Source: Sporosarcina sp. ACRSL
GTDB taxonomy: Bacteria > Bacillota > Bacilli > Bacillales_A > Planococcaceae
Assembly: GCF_022346605.1 (NCBI RefSeq)
Contig: NZ_JAKRNT010000002.1
Span: 186,001-250,000, forward strand
Reading direction: 5' to 3'
Length of the DNA stretch: 64,000 nucleotides
Part shown: in pieces, positions 39,077 to 47,295 of the stretch
Layout: each line of letters begins with the position of its first letter
Numbering within the stretch: position 1 is the first letter of the stretch
Position numbers and translations under genes: made by a program
Notes under the pieces: generated by a model
What the model saw: only the letters and a program-made list of their open reading frames with translations
Databases searched by the model: none
What the model was told of the DNA's origin: nothing

Positions 39077-39261
39077 CAGCCTGTTGACAAACGCTCGCAT
39101 CCGTTGTTGCTCGTGTCGCTCGTCCGCTCATGAACTTTAGTTCTATTCGCGTCTTCGCTCCACTTCGCGCGGGCTCGCAGGAAGCGAGTCATGCAACCGT
39201 TGCCACAGGACGTGGCGCTTTTAGGTTGCCTTCCCTGACAAGCGTTTTCAATCAGACTGAG
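39077..39261. repeat. Dispersed repeat, long copy (185 bp)
   Basis: Almost identical, in inverse orientation, to 21254-21381 over about 90 bp. It carries an extra segment of about 60 bp (near 39170-39230) that can itself fold through GCAACC/GGTTGC. Its ends, CAGCCTG and CAGACTGAG, are inverted. It ends 3 bp before the regulator stop. Confidence 0.85.
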
Positions 39262-39263
39262 GA

Positions 39264-40217
39264 TTATTGGTAAACAGATTCAGTTGCGTTCAAATAGCTT
39301 TCCCCTAAATCAGTAATGGTCGTGCCGCTCCTGCCTTGGCGAGCATTTAGGAGTCCTAGCTGTTGCAAAACTTCCAGCCTTAAACGGATTTGCTGTTCAG
39401 ACAAGTAAATTCCGTGTACCTCCAATAGCTTCTTCAACTTGACCCTACCGAATGTTTGCAGTCGAGCCTTTCCTTCAGCGTAAATGCTTAATATTTTGAT
39501 ACTTTCCTTTAAGAATCCATGCTCTTCAATCTTTTTATTGATCGATTGTATATCGTTTTGCGAAAGGGTCGTACTGTTTGAAGACATATTCTTTTCGGAT
39601 TCAAATGCTGGAATGCCCGTCTCCGCAAGTAACACTTGGGATTTAATATAGCGATTTACGAGCTGCTCGTGCGTGAACCCTGCTTCCAATGCTTCCGCGA
39701 TCGCCCACACCGTTCCGTACGATAACAATCTGTCGCCAATGTCAATGACATTGGAGAATCCACTTGGAACGAATTCCATTTCACCTGGTGTAACGATATA
39801 GTCAATATCGGCCGGAAGGGCATGATTTGGATTGCTGTCGTCATCCAAATAATACGAATGGGTAAAGAAAATATTCTTTAAGGAGTCCAACGTTTCTTGG
39901 GCATTTTCAAACGTATCGTTGACAACGAGCAACTTCTGACCCGCAGGCAAATCAATTAATCTCTTCGTATTGGCGATATTCACTTCCCGATGTGCAACGA
40001 TCGTCTTGCATTCTTTTGGAATGAAAGGGCGGATCAACCCCATCAAAATCGACCTTGATAAAATGACAATATCTGTGTCGGAAATGCTGTCACCGTCCAA
40101 ATCTTTGACAACGAGTTTCGAGACGATTGCTTTATCACCAAAAATTAATTCCAGTTGTTTAGAGATTATCGTTAAATAACTCTCTTGTATCGAGATGATA
40201 TGAATTTTGGTTTTCAT
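39264..40217 (-). CDS. Putative transcriptional regulator, PrpR-N-like sensor plus winged helix
   Basis: A 317-residue protein. The N-terminal half (IISIQESYLTIISKQLELIF, then DIVILSRSILMGLIRPFIP) resembles the receptor-like domains of PrpR-type regulators. The C-terminal 90 residues look like a winged helix (RLRLEVLQQLGLLNARQGRS). There is no AAA+ sigma-54 domain. It is downstream of, and in the same orientation as, the Opp operon, which it may regulate. The family assignment is tentative. Confidence 0.65.
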   Translation of the reverse strand: MKTKIHIISIQESYLTIISKQLELIFGDKAIVSKLVVKDLDGDSISDTDIVILSRSILMGLIRPFIPKECKTIVAHREVNIANTKRLIDLPAGQKLLVVNDTFENAQETLDSLKNIFFTHSYYLDDDSNPNHALPADIDYIVTPGEMEFVPSGFSNVIDIGDRLLSYGTVWAIAEALEAGFTHEQLVNRYIKSQVLLAETGIPAFESEKNMSSNSTTLSQNDIQSINKKIEEHGFLKESIKILSIYAEGKARLQTFGRVKLKKLLEVHGIYLSEQQIRLRLEVLQQLGLLNARQGRSGTTITDLGESYLNATESVYQ

Positions 40218-40308
40218 TCTTTCTCCTCATCTTCCATTTTCCATCTACTTATTTCGCATCCATCATACCATAATTTTCCTAAGGATTTAAATAGTAGATT
40301 GCTTCTCA

Positions 40309-42315
40309 TTAGTCGATAAGATGACAAGCAACCCAATGGTCCTTTTCAGCCTCTTTCCAGATTGGCGTCTCTTTGCACTTATCCATCGCATATGGACAGC
40401 GCGTACGAAAACGGCAACCGGTTGGCGGATTCATCGGGTTTGGAAGATCTCCCGTCAAAACGATTCGTTCCCTGCCCCGTTCCTCTACCGGATCTGGCAC
40501 CGGAACTGCAGACATTAATGCTTGTGTGTATGGATGCAAAGGATTGGTGCTAATCGCTTTTGTAGGAGCGAGTTCAACGAGATTCCCTAAATACATGACA
40601 CCGATTCGATCGCTTATATATTTCACCATCGAAATGTCATGCGCGATAAATAAATACGTCAAATTCTTTTCATATTGCAAATCCTTCAGCAAATTGACGA
40701 CTTGGGCTTGAATTGATACGTCAAGCGCAGAAATCGGCTCATCCGCGATGATCACTTCAGGGTTCACCGCCAATGCACGCGCGATACCGACACGTTGCCT
40801 CTGTCCTCCCGAAAATTCATGCGGGTATCGATTCATAAATTGCTTATTCAGCCCAACGACTTCAAGAAGGTTTTGGACAATGTCCTTCCTGTCTTTCGGA
40901 CTCGCCGCCAATCGATGGATGTCGATGCCTTCCGCAACGGAATCGAGCACTTTTTTCCGCGGATCAAGAGAAGCGTACGGGTCTTGGAAAATCATCTGGA
41001 TTTTTTGCTTCATACGGTTTTCCAGTCCCTTTTTCAACTGTCCATGAATGGGCTCACCGTTAAAGTACACTTCTCCGCCTGTCGGTTCATATAGCCGGAT
41101 GATCGTTCGACCGGTTGTCGATTTTCCGCATCCTGACTCCCCGACCAAACCGAGCGTCTCCCCTTTCTTTATATCGAAGGATACGCCATCGACCGCACGC
41201 AATTGCTTGTTCCCGGAAAGGTGAAAATGCTTCTGTAAATCTTTCACCTGGATGATTGGTGATGAATCCGCAGCTTTGCTCTTCTTTTTCTTCGCAGTAG
41301 CGACCATTTCCCTTTCCTTCACTTGGATAACTGTCGATAGATCGGGTGCTTTCGGATGGAGTAACCAAGTCGCTGCGTAATGGGTATCAGACACTTTGAA
41401 CATTGGTGGCTGCGTTTTATAATCGATCGCAAGCGCAAATTCATTTCGAGCGGCAAAGGCATCACCAACGGGCGGGTGTAATAAATCCGGAGGCGAACCA
41501 GGGATAGAGTATAATTCCTCTTCCGCTTCCAGATCGGGAATCGATTTCAACAACCCCCACGTATATGGGTGCTGGGATTCGTAGAAGACTTCATTGACCG
41601 TTCCTTCTTCAATGATTTTGCCGGCGTACATGACTGCAACTTTATCCGCCATATTTGCAACGACCCCTAAATCATGGGTAATGAGAATGATTGCCGTGCC
41701 CAACCGTTTTTGGATGTCTTTCAATAAATCCAAAATTTGCGCCTGAATCGTTACATCTAAAGCCGTCGTTGGTTCATCCGCAATGAGAAGCCTCGGGTTG
41801 CAGGCGATTGCAATCGCAATGACGACGCGCTGTCGCATTCCTCCTGAAAACTGGTGAGGATACTGATGGACGCGTGTAGCAGGCTCTGGTATCCCAACGA
41901 GCTCCAGAATTTCGATCGCACGGTTCAGCGCTTCTTTTTTTGATAAGCCTTGGTGTTTCATAACACTTTCCGCAACTTGCTTACCAATTGTCATCGTCGG
42001 ATTCAATGCCGTCATCGGGTCTTGGAACACCATTGCGATTTCCGAACCGCGGACGACCTCCATTTTCCTTTCCGGGGCTTCAAGTAAGTTTTGCCCATCG
42101 AACAGAACCTGTCCCCCATCATATGTAGCGGTTTTGTCGGGAAGTAGTTTCATAATTGCTTTGGATGTGACCGATTTCCCTGATCCCGATTCTCCTACAA
42201 TGGCTAATGTCTCTCCTTCATTTACCGTAAAATTGACACCCCTGACCGCTTTGACAACCCCCGCCTGCGTATGGAAAGAGACATGTAAATCTTTCACTTC
42301 CAATAATGGCTTCAT
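40309..42315 (-). CDS. Fused OppD-OppF ATPase of a peptide ABC transporter
   Basis: A 668-residue protein with two complete ATPase domains. The OppD-like half has Walker A GESGSGKS (41-48), signature FSGGM (157-161), Walker B LLIADEP and the OppD tail MFKVSDTHYAATWLLHPKAP. A lysine-rich linker (about 338-350) leads to the OppF-like half with GESGCGKST (392-400), FSGGQRQR, and a C-terminal Cys motif GCRFRTRCPYAMDKCKE. In Bacillus these are usually separate genes. It is the last transporter gene before the regulator. Confidence 0.95.
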   Translation of the reverse strand: MKPLLEVKDLHVSFHTQAGVVKAVRGVNFTVNEGETLAIVGESGSGKSVTSKAIMKLLPDKTATYDGGQVLFDGQNLLEAPERKMEVVRGSEIAMVFQDPMTALNPTMTIGKQVAESVMKHQGLSKKEALNRAIEILELVGIPEPATRVHQYPHQFSGGMRQRVVIAIAIACNPRLLIADEPTTALDVTIQAQILDLLKDIQKRLGTAIILITHDLGVVANMADKVAVMYAGKIIEEGTVNEVFYESQHPYTWGLLKSIPDLEAEEELYSIPGSPPDLLHPPVGDAFAARNEFALAIDYKTQPPMFKVSDTHYAATWLLHPKAPDLSTVIQVKEREMVATAKKKKSKAADSSPIIQVKDLQKHFHLSGNKQLRAVDGVSFDIKKGETLGLVGESGCGKSTTGRTIIRLYEPTGGEVYFNGEPIHGQLKKGLENRMKQKIQMIFQDPYASLDPRKKVLDSVAEGIDIHRLAASPKDRKDIVQNLLEVVGLNKQFMNRYPHEFSGGQRQRVGIARALAVNPEVIIADEPISALDVSIQAQVVNLLKDLQYEKNLTYLFIAHDISMVKYISDRIGVMYLGNLVELAPTKAISTNPLHPYTQALMSAVPVPDPVEERGRERIVLTGDLPNPMNPPTGCRFRTRCPYAMDKCKETPIWKEAEKDHWVACHLID

Positions 42316-42353
42316 TGAAATCCCCCCTTATTCAATACGTCCAATCCAACTCA

Positions 42354-43322
42354 TCATTTTTTCATTTTCGGATCGAGCGCATCCCGTAGACCGTCTGCCA
42401 ATAAATTAAAGCAAACCATTAGACCAACGATGACCAATGCCGGGAACATCAATAGATAGAAATGGTTCCTCATCGCCTGGAATCCGTCGTTTATCAATAC
42501 ACCCAAAGAAGCGAGCGGCTCTTGCAAACCAAGGCCGATGAAGCTTAGAAATGCTTCTGTAAATATCGCCGCTGGAATCGTAAACATCATATTAACGATA
42601 ATGAGACCTAGTGTATTCGGAATGAAGTGCTCTTTAATAAGCCGGCCGTTCGAAGCACCTAATGCCCTCGACGCGAGTATGAATTCCTGCGTCTTCAGTT
42701 TGAACACTTGAGAACGGACAAGCCTCGCCATGTTCACCCACCCTGTAATAACCATGGCAATCGTAATCGTCAAAATCCCCGGTTTCATTAACATAATCAA
42801 TAAAATGATCAAAATAAGATTCGGAATGCCGACCAACACTTCGATGATCCGTTGCATCACATTATCCACTCGTCCGCCGAATATGGCGGAAACGGCACCA
42901 TATGTAACACCGATGATCAAGTCAAGGATAGCGGCTAAAAAGGCGATGTATAAGGAAATTCTCGTCCCTTCCCAAACCCGGGTCCATTGATCTCGACCAA
43001 AACGGTCCGTCCCGAGCCAATGCTCGCCGCTCGGTTTTTGGAACACTTTATCGTAATCGGTTTGCTCGTAGGAGTATTCGTTGAGATGCGGTCCGATAAT
43101 CGCCATGACAATCAAAATGGACAAAATGATTAAGCTGAGCATCGCCCCTTTATTTTTCTTGAGGCGGATCCAGCTTTCCTTGAACATGCTCATTTCCGGG
43201 CGAGTAATTACTTCCTGTGCTTCTTTCTGGTAGCCGACGACTTCAAATGAATTGTCATCGAAATCTATGTCATCCAATTCGTCCATTCGGACTTCAATTT
43301 CTTTCACGCTTTTGCTAGCCAT
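42354..43322 (-). CDS. Peptide ABC transporter permease (OppC/DppC type)
   Basis: A 322-residue permease with an acidic N-terminal extension of about 45 residues (MDELDDIDFDDNSFEV), a first span near 65-85 and five more in the binding-protein-dependent domain. HWLGTDRFGRDQWTRVWEGT and the EAA loop ASRALGASNGRLIKEHFIPN are typical of OppC. The start is ATG 43322 or 43325; AAAGGGGTGA spacing favours 43322. It overlaps no gene but abuts the oppB-type stop. Confidence 0.93.
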   Translation of the reverse strand: MASKSVKEIEVRMDELDDIDFDDNSFEVVGYQKEAQEVITRPEMSMFKESWIRLKKNKGAMLSLIILSILIVMAIIGPHLNEYSYEQTDYDKVFQKPSGEHWLGTDRFGRDQWTRVWEGTRISLYIAFLAAILDLIIGVTYGAVSAIFGGRVDNVMQRIIEVLVGIPNLILIILLIMLMKPGILTITIAMVITGWVNMARLVRSQVFKLKTQEFILASRALGASNGRLIKEHFIPNTLGLIIVNMMFTIPAAIFTEAFLSFIGLGLQEPLASLGVLINDGFQAMRNHFYLLMFPALVIVGLMVCFNLLADGLRDALDPKMKK

Positions 43323-43327
43323 CATTT

Positions 43328-44263
43328 TCACCCCTTTGACTCTGTCAAACGTATTCGCGGATCAATGATTCCATATAATAGATCGACGACTAAAATAGTC
43401 AAAATGTAAAACGCACTGTAAAACAGCGTCAATCCCATAATTGTCGTGTAATCATTCACTTTGATCGAGTCAACGAACAAGCTCCCGATTCCCGGAATAC
43501 CGAAAATATTTTCAATGACAAGCGAACCTGTCAATAAACTGACGGTAATCGGGCCCAAAATGGTGATGATTGGGATCAGCGAGTTTCGAAGCGTATGATT
43601 GAAAATCACGCTCCACTTTGAAAGTCCTTTTGATTTTGCAGTCAAAATATAGTCTTGCTGCAGCACTTCAAGCATTTCATTCCTCGTGAATCGCGCAATA
43701 AGGGCGATAACCATCATCGTTAAAGCGAGTGTCGGCAAAATGGAACTGCTATAGCTCTCCCAGTAAGCGATCGGGAGAATTCCCCATTTTAGTCCGATGT
43801 AATATTGCAGCAATGCGGCAAAGACAAAGTTCGGTATCGAAACACCGATGACGGCGATGAACATCGTGAAGTAGTCCCAAGCTGTATTATGCCGGAATGC
43901 TGCAATCATCCCGAGAATGAGACCGATTGACATCCCTAAAATGACTGCTTGCAACCCGAGCAATGCAGAAGGTCCGATTCTGTCTTTAATGAGCGATTCG
44001 ACCTTTTGCCCTTTGAAGTAAAAAGACGTCCCCAAGTCGCCTTGCACTAAGTTCCCCATATAGATTCCGTATTGAATGATTACAGGTTTGTCGAGCCCAT
44101 ATTTTGCGTAAAACTCAGTTCTTGCCTCTTCCGTTAGAGCTGCTAGCCTTTCTTCGTCAAAAGGTGAGCCAGGCAATAATTTCATAAGAAAGAACGTAGC
44201 CGTCGCAATGACAACGAGCGTCAAAAAGATATTGACGACCCTGACGACGATGAATTTTTTCAT
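43328..44263 (-). CDS. Peptide ABC transporter permease (OppB/DppB type)
   Basis: A 311-residue permease with six hydrophobic segments. The N-terminal span with FFLMKLLPGSPFDEERL, the KYGLDKPVIIQYG motif and the EAA loop TAKSKGLSKWSVIFNHTLRN are typical of OppB. ATG 44263 has AAGGGGTG upstream. It follows the asparaginase gene by 27 bp. Confidence 0.94.
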   Translation of the reverse strand: MKKFIVVRVVNIFLTLVVIATATFFLMKLLPGSPFDEERLAALTEEARTEFYAKYGLDKPVIIQYGIYMGNLVQGDLGTSFYFKGQKVESLIKDRIGPSALLGLQAVILGMSIGLILGMIAAFRHNTAWDYFTMFIAVIGVSIPNFVFAALLQYYIGLKWGILPIAYWESYSSSILPTLALTMMVIALIARFTRNEMLEVLQQDYILTAKSKGLSKWSVIFNHTLRNSLIPIITILGPITVSLLTGSLVIENIFGIPGIGSLFVDSIKVNDYTTIMGLTLFYSAFYILTILVVDLLYGIIDPRIRLTESKG

Positions 44264-44290
44264 TCCTTCCACCCCTTCACTGTCAGATTC

Positions 44291-45313
44291 TTAAACCTCG
44301 CCCATCATAGTCTCGTAAATGCTAAACGCTGGCTTCAACATTCCTACTGTCTCTTTTCGCGCATTCAGGAGAAGCGGAAAATGATAGGACGCAAGAGCCT
44401 TTGTTTCCTGTTCGTCAATTAAATCCATCTGCCGCAAAATTTCCATGATGACAACGGACGTCGCGCGGGAATTGCCATCATCGATTTTAACCGCTATCCC
44501 GATACCTGCCCTTGGCACGCCTACACAATAAACTCCTTCCGCACCGGCTTTACCGAACGCTTTTCCATCCATATGCTTCATGAAATCTGAACAGAAACGA
44601 GATGTACCACCAACCATTTCTGGTGCATTCATCATCGCCTTCGTCACCCGGTGGATTGATTGTTGCCGTGATTCTTTGAACTCGCTCGGAACCGCCATTT
44701 TCGCAAAAGCGAGCGCCAAGTTGCGTAAAGGAACTCCATGAACCGGGACACCGCACCCATCGATACCGATTTTGATTTCTTCCGAAGGTACGTTCGTCAA
44801 CTCACTAATAACAGAAAGGATTCTCTGTTGGACGGGATGATCGATTTTATAATAGTCTTCTACACTTTCATTCATATGTTTCGCCGTCGCAAGCATTCCG
44901 CTATGTTTTCCGGAACAATTATTATGGATCGGGGTTGCTACCCCACCGCTTCTGATGAGTGCTTCATATGCCGCCTGCTGTCTCGGAGGATGTATGCCGC
45001 ATTTCAAATCTTTTACGTCTAAATCAAGTCGTTGTAAGATCGATGCAGCGCGGTTGGTGTGCTGTTCTTCCCCATTATGGGAAGCACAAGCCAATGCCAG
45101 ATCGCCGTCATCGAATGCATAATGATCTGCAGCACCCGTCTCAATAATCGGGATTGCTTGCAAAGGCTTCATGGAAGAACGAGCAAACACAACTCTTTCA
45201 ATATCACCGATAGAGGAAATGACTTCTCCTTTTGCATTGACGATTGCAAAACTTCCTCTATGAACACTTTCAACTATCGGACCTCGTTCTACAGTAACAA
45301 GTACATTAGACAC
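44291..45313 (-). CDS. L-asparaginase, Rhizobium etli type II-like family
   Basis: A 340-residue enzyme of the COG4448 asparaginase family, unrelated to the EcAII fold. Diagnostic motifs are ARSSMKPLQAIP, CASHNGEEQH, NNCSGKHSGMLA and GIDGCGVPVHGVPL. It would release ammonia and aspartate from asparagine, or act on a related amide. The start is GTG 45313 after GGGAGTG. It is first in the leftward operon with the Opp permeases. Confidence 0.9.
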   Translation of the reverse strand: MSNVLVTVERGPIVESVHRGSFAIVNAKGEVISSIGDIERVVFARSSMKPLQAIPIIETGAADHYAFDDGDLALACASHNGEEQHTNRAASILQRLDLDVKDLKCGIHPPRQQAAYEALIRSGGVATPIHNNCSGKHSGMLATAKHMNESVEDYYKIDHPVQQRILSVISELTNVPSEEIKIGIDGCGVPVHGVPLRNLALAFAKMAVPSEFKESRQQSIHRVTKAMMNAPEMVGGTSRFCSDFMKHMDGKAFGKAGAEGVYCVGVPRAGIGIAVKIDDGNSRATSVVIMEILRQMDLIDEQETKALASYHFPLLLNARKETVGMLKPAFSIYETMMGEV

Positions 45314-45589
45314 GATAGAACACTCCCATTCTCTCTATTTTCAAATTAGTATAAACCTTAAAACAACTCATTACAACCATATAATCCAATTTATTTATAT
45401 TTTCAATCAAACGATATATTCCTACTATAGGTAAATAAAAAAATAGTTCAAAAAATAGCTTGAAAGGTTCTTTTAGGTTTGATAAGGTTATAACAACTTA
45501 TTCGTCAGACTATTCTGATGCGATGTGGGGGTGTTGATTCTAGTATTCGTTATTCATTTCTGACAGATATTTTCAAAGGGGGAAAGGGT
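45314..45589. promoter_or_regulatory. Divergent control region of the peptide island
   Basis: This 276-bp AT-rich gap separates the leftward asparaginase/Opp operon from the rightward hydrolase/dipeptidase/OppA operon. It must hold both promoters. TTGAAA near 45460 is a possible rightward -35 box. No operator could be defined by eye. Confidence 0.5.
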
Positions 45590-46315
45590 TTGAAACCGGT
45601 TATCGGCATTACTTCCAACATAGATGCTACTTCACACACGCTTCAAAACACTTACATCCAGGCGGTCATCGCTGGAGGAGGTTTACCTATCATCATTCCA
45701 ACGGGGGTGGAACGTGATGTACAGCAACTCACTTCACTTCTCGATGGTTTGATCATCTCGGGAGGGGGCGATATGAATCCTCTCTTGTTTAACGAGGAGC
45801 CTCTGCAGCAACTCGGAAGCGTTACTCCCGAAAGAGATACGAACGAATTGACGCTTGTGAAGCATATGCTCGCCTTGGATAAACCGATCCTTGGCATTTG
45901 TAGGGGCCACCAAGTTCTAAATGTCGCTTTTGGTGGAACGCTTTACCAAGACATTATCTCGCAAAGTGCTACTCCGTTATTGCAGCACGACCAGAAAGCG
46001 AAAAGAGAGCATCCAACTCATTCGGTTCATATTGAAAAAGGCACGATTCTCGAATCGATTGCAAATGCCGAAAAAATCTTGGTGAATTCATTTCATCACC
46101 AAGCGTTAAAGGATATTCCGTCCCCGCTCATCGTCTCAGGCAGAGCGAGCGATGGAATTGTTGAAGCCGTTGAAAGTACGGACCACCGTTTTGTTGTTGG
46201 CGTGCAATGGCATCCGGAAGCTTTACGACAGTCGGATGACCAGGTGTCCATCCGCTTATTCGACGCTTATCTAAAAGCATGCCAAGAGAGGATGGTCGCC
46301 ATTGGATATCATTGA
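45590..46315 (+). CDS. Peptidase C26 family gamma-glutamyl hydrolase (PuuD-like)
   Basis: A 241-residue class I glutamine-amidotransferase-like hydrolase. The catalytic cysteine is in LGICRGHQVLNVAFGG and the His-Glu pair in VGVQWHPEAL; the oxyanion region is ISGGGDMNP. Relatives cleave gamma-glutamyl-GABA or other gamma-glutamyl amides. TTG 45590 is chosen because AAAGGGGGAAAGGG precedes it; an ATG at 45518 lacks a site. It overlaps the dipeptidase gene by 14 bp. Confidence 0.88.
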   Translation: MKPVIGITSNIDATSHTLQNTYIQAVIAGGGLPIIIPTGVERDVQQLTSLLDGLIISGGGDMNPLLFNEEPLQQLGSVTPERDTNELTLVKHMLALDKPILGICRGHQVLNVAFGGTLYQDIISQSATPLLQHDQKAKREHPTHSVHIEKGTILESIANAEKILVNSFHHQALKDIPSPLIVSGRASDGIVEAVESTDHRFVVGVQWHPEALRQSDDQVSIRLFDAYLKACQERMVAIGYH

Positions 46316-47243
46316 CCTGCATTGTGATGTATTAGCTAGAATGCATAAAGCAAAGGGGAAAATACCATTTGCGGATTCGAAAGATTTAGACGTCACATTC
46401 GAAAAATTGAAGCAAGGTGGAGTACGCATCCAAGCCTTCGCCATTTTCGTATCGCCATCCATCAAATCGGATGAAAAATTCCAAGTTGCATTGGATCAGA
46501 TCCATTATTTTTATACCGAAGTGATCGGCAAAAATCCGCAAATGAAAGCTTTGAAGACGTGGGATGATTTCGATCAGCTCCAGGACGGGCAAATTGGTGC
46601 GTTCCTCACGCTAGAGGGAGTCGATTGTATCGGAAATGATATGCAAAAGCTGTCGATTCTCCGTGAACTAGGGGTCCTGTCGATCGGGTTGACATGGAAT
46701 AATGCAAACTTGGCCGCGGATGGCGTCGGAGAGGAACGAGGAGCGGGCTTAACAGCTTTCGGGAAAGAAATTATTCAATTCTGTAATGAAAACAACATTC
46801 TCTCGGACGTTTCCCATCTTTCCGAACGAGCCTTTTGGGATGTTATGGACATCGCCCACTTTCCGATTGCGAGCCATTCCAACTCACAAACGCTTTGCAC
46901 TCATAGGCGGAATTTGACGGATGAGCAGGCGACAGAACTTTTCAAAAAGAATGGACTGATCCATGTCGTATACAATCCGCCTTTTGTTGTCGAAAAAGGT
47001 GATGCGTCCATATCCGATCTCATTGCACATATTGACCACTTTTGTTCACTAGGTGGGGTTCATCAAATTGGTCTGGGGTCAGATTTTGACGGCATTTCCG
47101 AAAAGATCACCAATCTCGAAGATGCCTCCATGCACCCCGCTTTAATTAACGAGCTATTGACTCGTTATAGCGAGGACGAAGTGAAAGGTTTTGCATTCCA
47201 GAACTTCCTTGACCACCGCCCTGGCCGTCAAGCTGTTCTGTGA
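46302..47243 (+). CDS. Membrane dipeptidase-type (M19) zinc dipeptidase
   Basis: A 313-residue M19 peptidase. Zinc ligands are visible in IDLHCDVLARM (HxD), LTLEGVD (Glu), DVSHLSE and ASHSNSQ (His), and LGSDFDGI supplies the further Asp. Family enzymes cleave dipeptides, some with D-residues at the C side. The start is TTG 46302, overlapping the upstream hydrolase gene. Its product probably acts in the cytosol on imported peptides. Confidence 0.92.
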   Translation: MDIIDLHCDVLARMHKAKGKIPFADSKDLDVTFEKLKQGGVRIQAFAIFVSPSIKSDEKFQVALDQIHYFYTEVIGKNPQMKALKTWDDFDQLQDGQIGAFLTLEGVDCIGNDMQKLSILRELGVLSIGLTWNNANLAADGVGEERGAGLTAFGKEIIQFCNENNILSDVSHLSERAFWDVMDIAHFPIASHSNSQTLCTHRRNLTDEQATELFKKNGLIHVVYNPPFVVEKGDASISDLIAHIDHFCSLGGVHQIGLGSDFDGISEKITNLEDASMHPALINELLTRYSEDEVKGFAFQNFLDHRPGRQAVL

Positions 47244-47295
47244 TATTTGGAAGGGAAGAAATGTAGTAGACAAGTAAAACAGGAGGGGAATTTTA

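Noticed and set aside
38885..39100. Short frame between the protease and the dispersed repeat
   Set aside because: It is generated by the REP-like hairpin and the terminator; no ribosome site.
47154..47243. Frameshifted end of the M19 dipeptidase
   Set aside because: The last residues (DHRPGRQAVL) look atypical, but length is normal and all metal ligands are upstream, so there is no firm sign of a frameshift.
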